This document shows positions 61,871 through 64,000 of a DNA stretch of 64,000 nucleotides, piece by piece. This DNA is from an uncultured Bacteroidales bacterium (GTDB lineage: Bacteria > Bacteroidota > Bacteroidia > Bacteroidales > Bacteroidaceae). A model generated the notes under the pieces. It had not been told where the DNA came from. It saw only the letters and a program-made list of their open reading frames with translations, and made no database searches. How positions within the stretch are numbered: the first letter of the stretch is position 1; every line of letters begins with the position of its first letter. Position numbers and translations under genes: made by a program. Location: NCBI GenBank assembly GCA_902801325.1, contig CADCHQ010000001.1, forward strand, positions 186,001 to 250,000. Reading direction: 5' to 3'.

Positions 61871-64000
61871 ATGAAAAAAAGTCTTCTTCTCCTCGTCCTG
61901 ACCCTGCTGATGTCATTCATTGGCATGAGCGCCGTTAGCGCTAGTCAGACCCTAACAATTGACTCTTCGAAAGGAACTTTCTACAAAGATGGCACTACGG
62001 CTCTGACTCCCTCGAGTACGGCACAGTACGGCAATAAGTGGATGTCAACATCGACGTCGCCCCAGTTGACGCTGTCGTGTGTGAGTAATAATATGGTCGT
62101 TGACAATCAATTTCGCATCCACACCGACACATATACTTTAGAGGTGGACGAAGGGTTCCAGATTACGGGCTATAGCATAGAGGCCTACTCCAACTACACC
62201 GGCACTTCAACCATTACCCCCTCGGGAGGTTCGGCACAGACCATATCGACGAGTTCGTCGAACCCCACGACTGTCGTGGTTTCGAACGTGAATAGTTCTT
62301 TGACGACCTTTGCCGTGTCAACGGGCAATCCTTGGATAGTCATCACATCGTTCACAGTGACGATTGCAGAACCGAGTACCTCAATCACCAGTGGGCACAT
62401 CTATCGCCTGCAGAGTTACTACACTGACCTGAGCATGACGGCAATGGGCAACAAACTCAGCAGCGTTACCACTGACAACAACTCGTATGGCCAGCTATGG
62501 AAGATTACGAAATCAGACAGCCGTTACACGTTTCAGAACGTGCTGACGGATGCCTACATCCAATCCAATACATCGACGAGTACGCAATGGACCTTGGGTT
62601 CCACGGCCTGCAATTTCGCTGCTCATACGAAAACCGTTGATGGCAACACGTGGTTCTCGTTTAGCAATACCAACAGTACATGGTATGGCCTCCATACAGC
62701 AAAAACTCAAAACTACTATGTCGTGGGGTGGGACTACACTGCCGATGCCTCGTATTGGATGTTGGAGGAGGTGACCTTGACCTCGGCCCAGCAGGAAGAA
62801 CTTGCTGAAATCAAGGCCATGACGTCAACCGACTACACAAGCGCGCTTTCGACTTTCTTCTCCGACAATGCCTGCACAACGCTTAAGAGCAACTATGCCT
62901 CGATGACCGATGCCCAGTTGCGCTCGGCCATGAGCAGTCTGCCCTCCACACTGCAGGAGATGGCCGTGCGGGTGAAGAACGACACTTGGAACTCCGATGC
63001 CACATGGAACAGTTATGAGAAAGACTTCCGCATCCACGAGTACGAAATTTATTCGAACTGTAACCAATGGAGCACCGTAACGGGTACTGGTCCTTTCGCC
63101 CATCTTTTCAACCCCACGGGCATTCAGGCTAAAGCGGGCGATGCCCTCTACATCTTTGTCGATAGCGACGTGAAGGACAGCGACGCCACGTTGGAGGCCG
63201 AACTCGTTGTGGGAACCAATCGCACGGGTACTACCACCACACTTCATGCAGGTTACAACGCCATCTACGTTAATGCGGCGAGTGAACTCTTCATCTCCTA
63301 TCTGCTCAACAATACCTCGAAGTCGTGCAACGACTATCCCAACATTAAGATCCACGTCGAGGGCGCTACCTGCAATGGTTGCTTCGACATGCATCGTGGT
63401 CACGACAACAGCGACTGGGCTTGGCTGAAATCAAACATGTTCTCAGGCAAGTACCTGCATGTGAAGGGCGAGTCGGTGCTGCTGAACGTGTTGAAGGATG
63501 AAGTCATAGGAGAGAGCAACGCAACGGGTGTCATGAAGATTTGGGACTTTGTCTTTGACAAGGAGCAGAGCCTGGCAGGTTGCGATCAGTGGAAGAACAC
63601 AGGTCAGTATAAGATGATGATCAACAGCTTCCACAATGAAGATGGAGGTAACCCTCACTGGGGAAGCGGACATGGCACCAGCCACCCAAGTATAAGCAGC
63701 AGTAGCCTCTTCAAATACAGTGGACTGGCCAATGTCGGGACGTATGGCGGTTCTTTATGGGAGATAACCCACGAGATGGGACATGGGCATCAGGCTCCTA
63801 TTAATTGTGCCGGTATGACCGAGAAGAGCAACAACTCGCTGGCACAGGCAGTGAACTTTCTGGCTAAGGACAGTCCCTTGTTCGAATCGACTCGTTCGAG
63901 TCGCGCCCAAGGGGTGAAGGAAATGGCGGCATACTTCAACGAAGAAACGCGTGCATCGTGGATGGACATTGCCGGAGATCGTGTAGAGAACGGCCTGTGG
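61871..64000 (+). CDS. M60-like (enhancin-family) secreted zinc peptidase (3' end outside window)
   Basis: The frame is open from ATG 61871 to the right edge (710 codons). Signal peptide MKKSLLLLVLTLLMSFIGMS. Residues ~30-170 are an unassigned beta domain, and ~170-300 look like a trefoil-type block (HIYRLQSYYTDLSMTAMGNK). The peptidase domain begins near residue 300. The zinc motif HEMGHGHQ in LWEITHEMGHGHQAPINCAG, followed by MTEKSNN, is that of M60-like gluzincins, which cut mucin-type glycoproteins. It follows two lipoprotein genes in one operon. The C-terminus is not visible. Confidence 0.85.
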   Translation, partial: MKKSLLLLVLTLLMSFIGMSAVSASQTLTIDSSKGTFYKDGTTALTPSSTAQYGNKWMSTSTSPQLTLSCVSNNMVVDNQFRIHTDTYTLEVDEGFQITGYSIEAYSNYTGTSTITPSGGSAQTISTSSSNPTTVVVSNVNSSLTTFAVSTGNPWIVITSFTVTIAEPSTSITSGHIYRLQSYYTDLSMTAMGNKLSSVTTDNNSYGQLWKITKSDSRYTFQNVLTDAYIQSNTSTSTQWTLGSTACNFAAHTKTVDGNTWFSFSNTNSTWYGLHTAKTQNYYVVGWDYTADASYWMLEEVTLTSAQQEELAEIKAMTSTDYTSALSTFFSDNACTTLKSNYASMTDAQLRSAMSSLPSTLQEMAVRVKNDTWNSDATWNSYEKDFRIHEYEIYSNCNQWSTVTGTGPFAHLFNPTGIQAKAGDALYIFVDSDVKDSDATLEAELVVGTNRTGTTTTLHAGYNAIYVNAASELFISYLLNNTSKSCNDYPNIKIHVEGATCNGCFDMHRGHDNSDWAWLKSNMFSGKYLHVKGESVLLNVLKDEVIGESNATGVMKIWDFVFDKEQSLAGCDQWKNTGQYKMMINSFHNEDGGNPHWGSGHGTSHPSISSSSLFKYSGLANVGTYGGSLWEITHEMGHGHQAPINCAGMTEKSNNSLAQAVNFLAKDSPLFESTRSSRAQGVKEMAAYFNEETRASWMDIAGDRVENGLW

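Overview
The window looks like the chromosome of a Bacteroidales bacterium, most likely Prevotellaceae. The evidence is the promoter type (TAnnTTTG at -7 with a TTG about 19-20 nt upstream, seen before many genes), the gene families (FadL/OmpP1, SIMPL, DUF2851, DUF5009, TlpA-like proteins with DUF4369, a three-gene succinate dehydrogenase/fumarate reductase set, S-type sulfatase, GH27, M60 peptidase) and a decayed C-terminal tail of the YDLSGRR...GKK kind. Species cannot be named from sequence alone. I found no tRNA, rRNA, CRISPR array, intact insertion sequence or prophage.

Layout. 1-3353: an outer membrane barrel receptor (cut by the left edge) behind a TPR/HTH membrane regulator. 3354-4141: a gene-poor stretch with gene relics and short repeats. 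4142-9386: an AraC regulator divergent from a FadL porin, then a three-gene unit (RsiV-like lipoprotein, SIMPL protein, fucose-isomerase-like enzyme). 9521-16589 (minus strand): helix-hairpin-helix barrel protein, PafA-type phosphatase, mutS and a higBA toxin-antitoxin pair. 17060-20745: TIGR04076 protein, TlpA-like protein, lgt, ychF. 20986-23956: an Lrp regulator divergent from metY and followed by cysK, a small sulfur-amino-acid locus. 24104-26500: a four-gene unit (flavodoxin-like, metallo-beta-lactamase fold, small Cys protein, ZIP transporter) with its own promoter and terminator. 26647-34493: gdhA, GH27 alpha-galactosidase, polA, polyprenyl synthase, OmpA-like lipoprotein. 34646-40769 (minus): mnmG-apt-uvrC-dtd-mazG-like-deoC. 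41249-48649: a 1251-residue sulfatase and the sdhC-sdhA-sdhB operon. 48750-54757: membrane proteins, cyclophilin, glycosyltransferase, dprA, thioesterase, DUF2851. 54872-58954: dapB, lepB, WbqC-like, M16 peptidase. 59315-64000: a secreted-protein operon ending in an M60-like zinc peptidase cut by the right edge.

The genes are mainly housekeeping (repair, replication, cell envelope, sulfur and nitrogen assimilation, fumarate respiration) with accessory functions aimed at host or plant glycans: S-type sulfatase, GH27 and M60 peptidase.

The least explained signal is a family of degenerate tandem repeats with an exact 22-bp period, found at seven intergenic loci (about 4115, 9391, 13184, 20838, 35941, 40859 and 58990) plus a possible single unit near 33565. 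Their unit sequences differ between loci but the period never changes. Other notable points are a parS-like site on the mnmG stop codon, relics of an AraC gene and of a C-terminal tail gene, and Lrp-type operators overlapping the lrp promoter.
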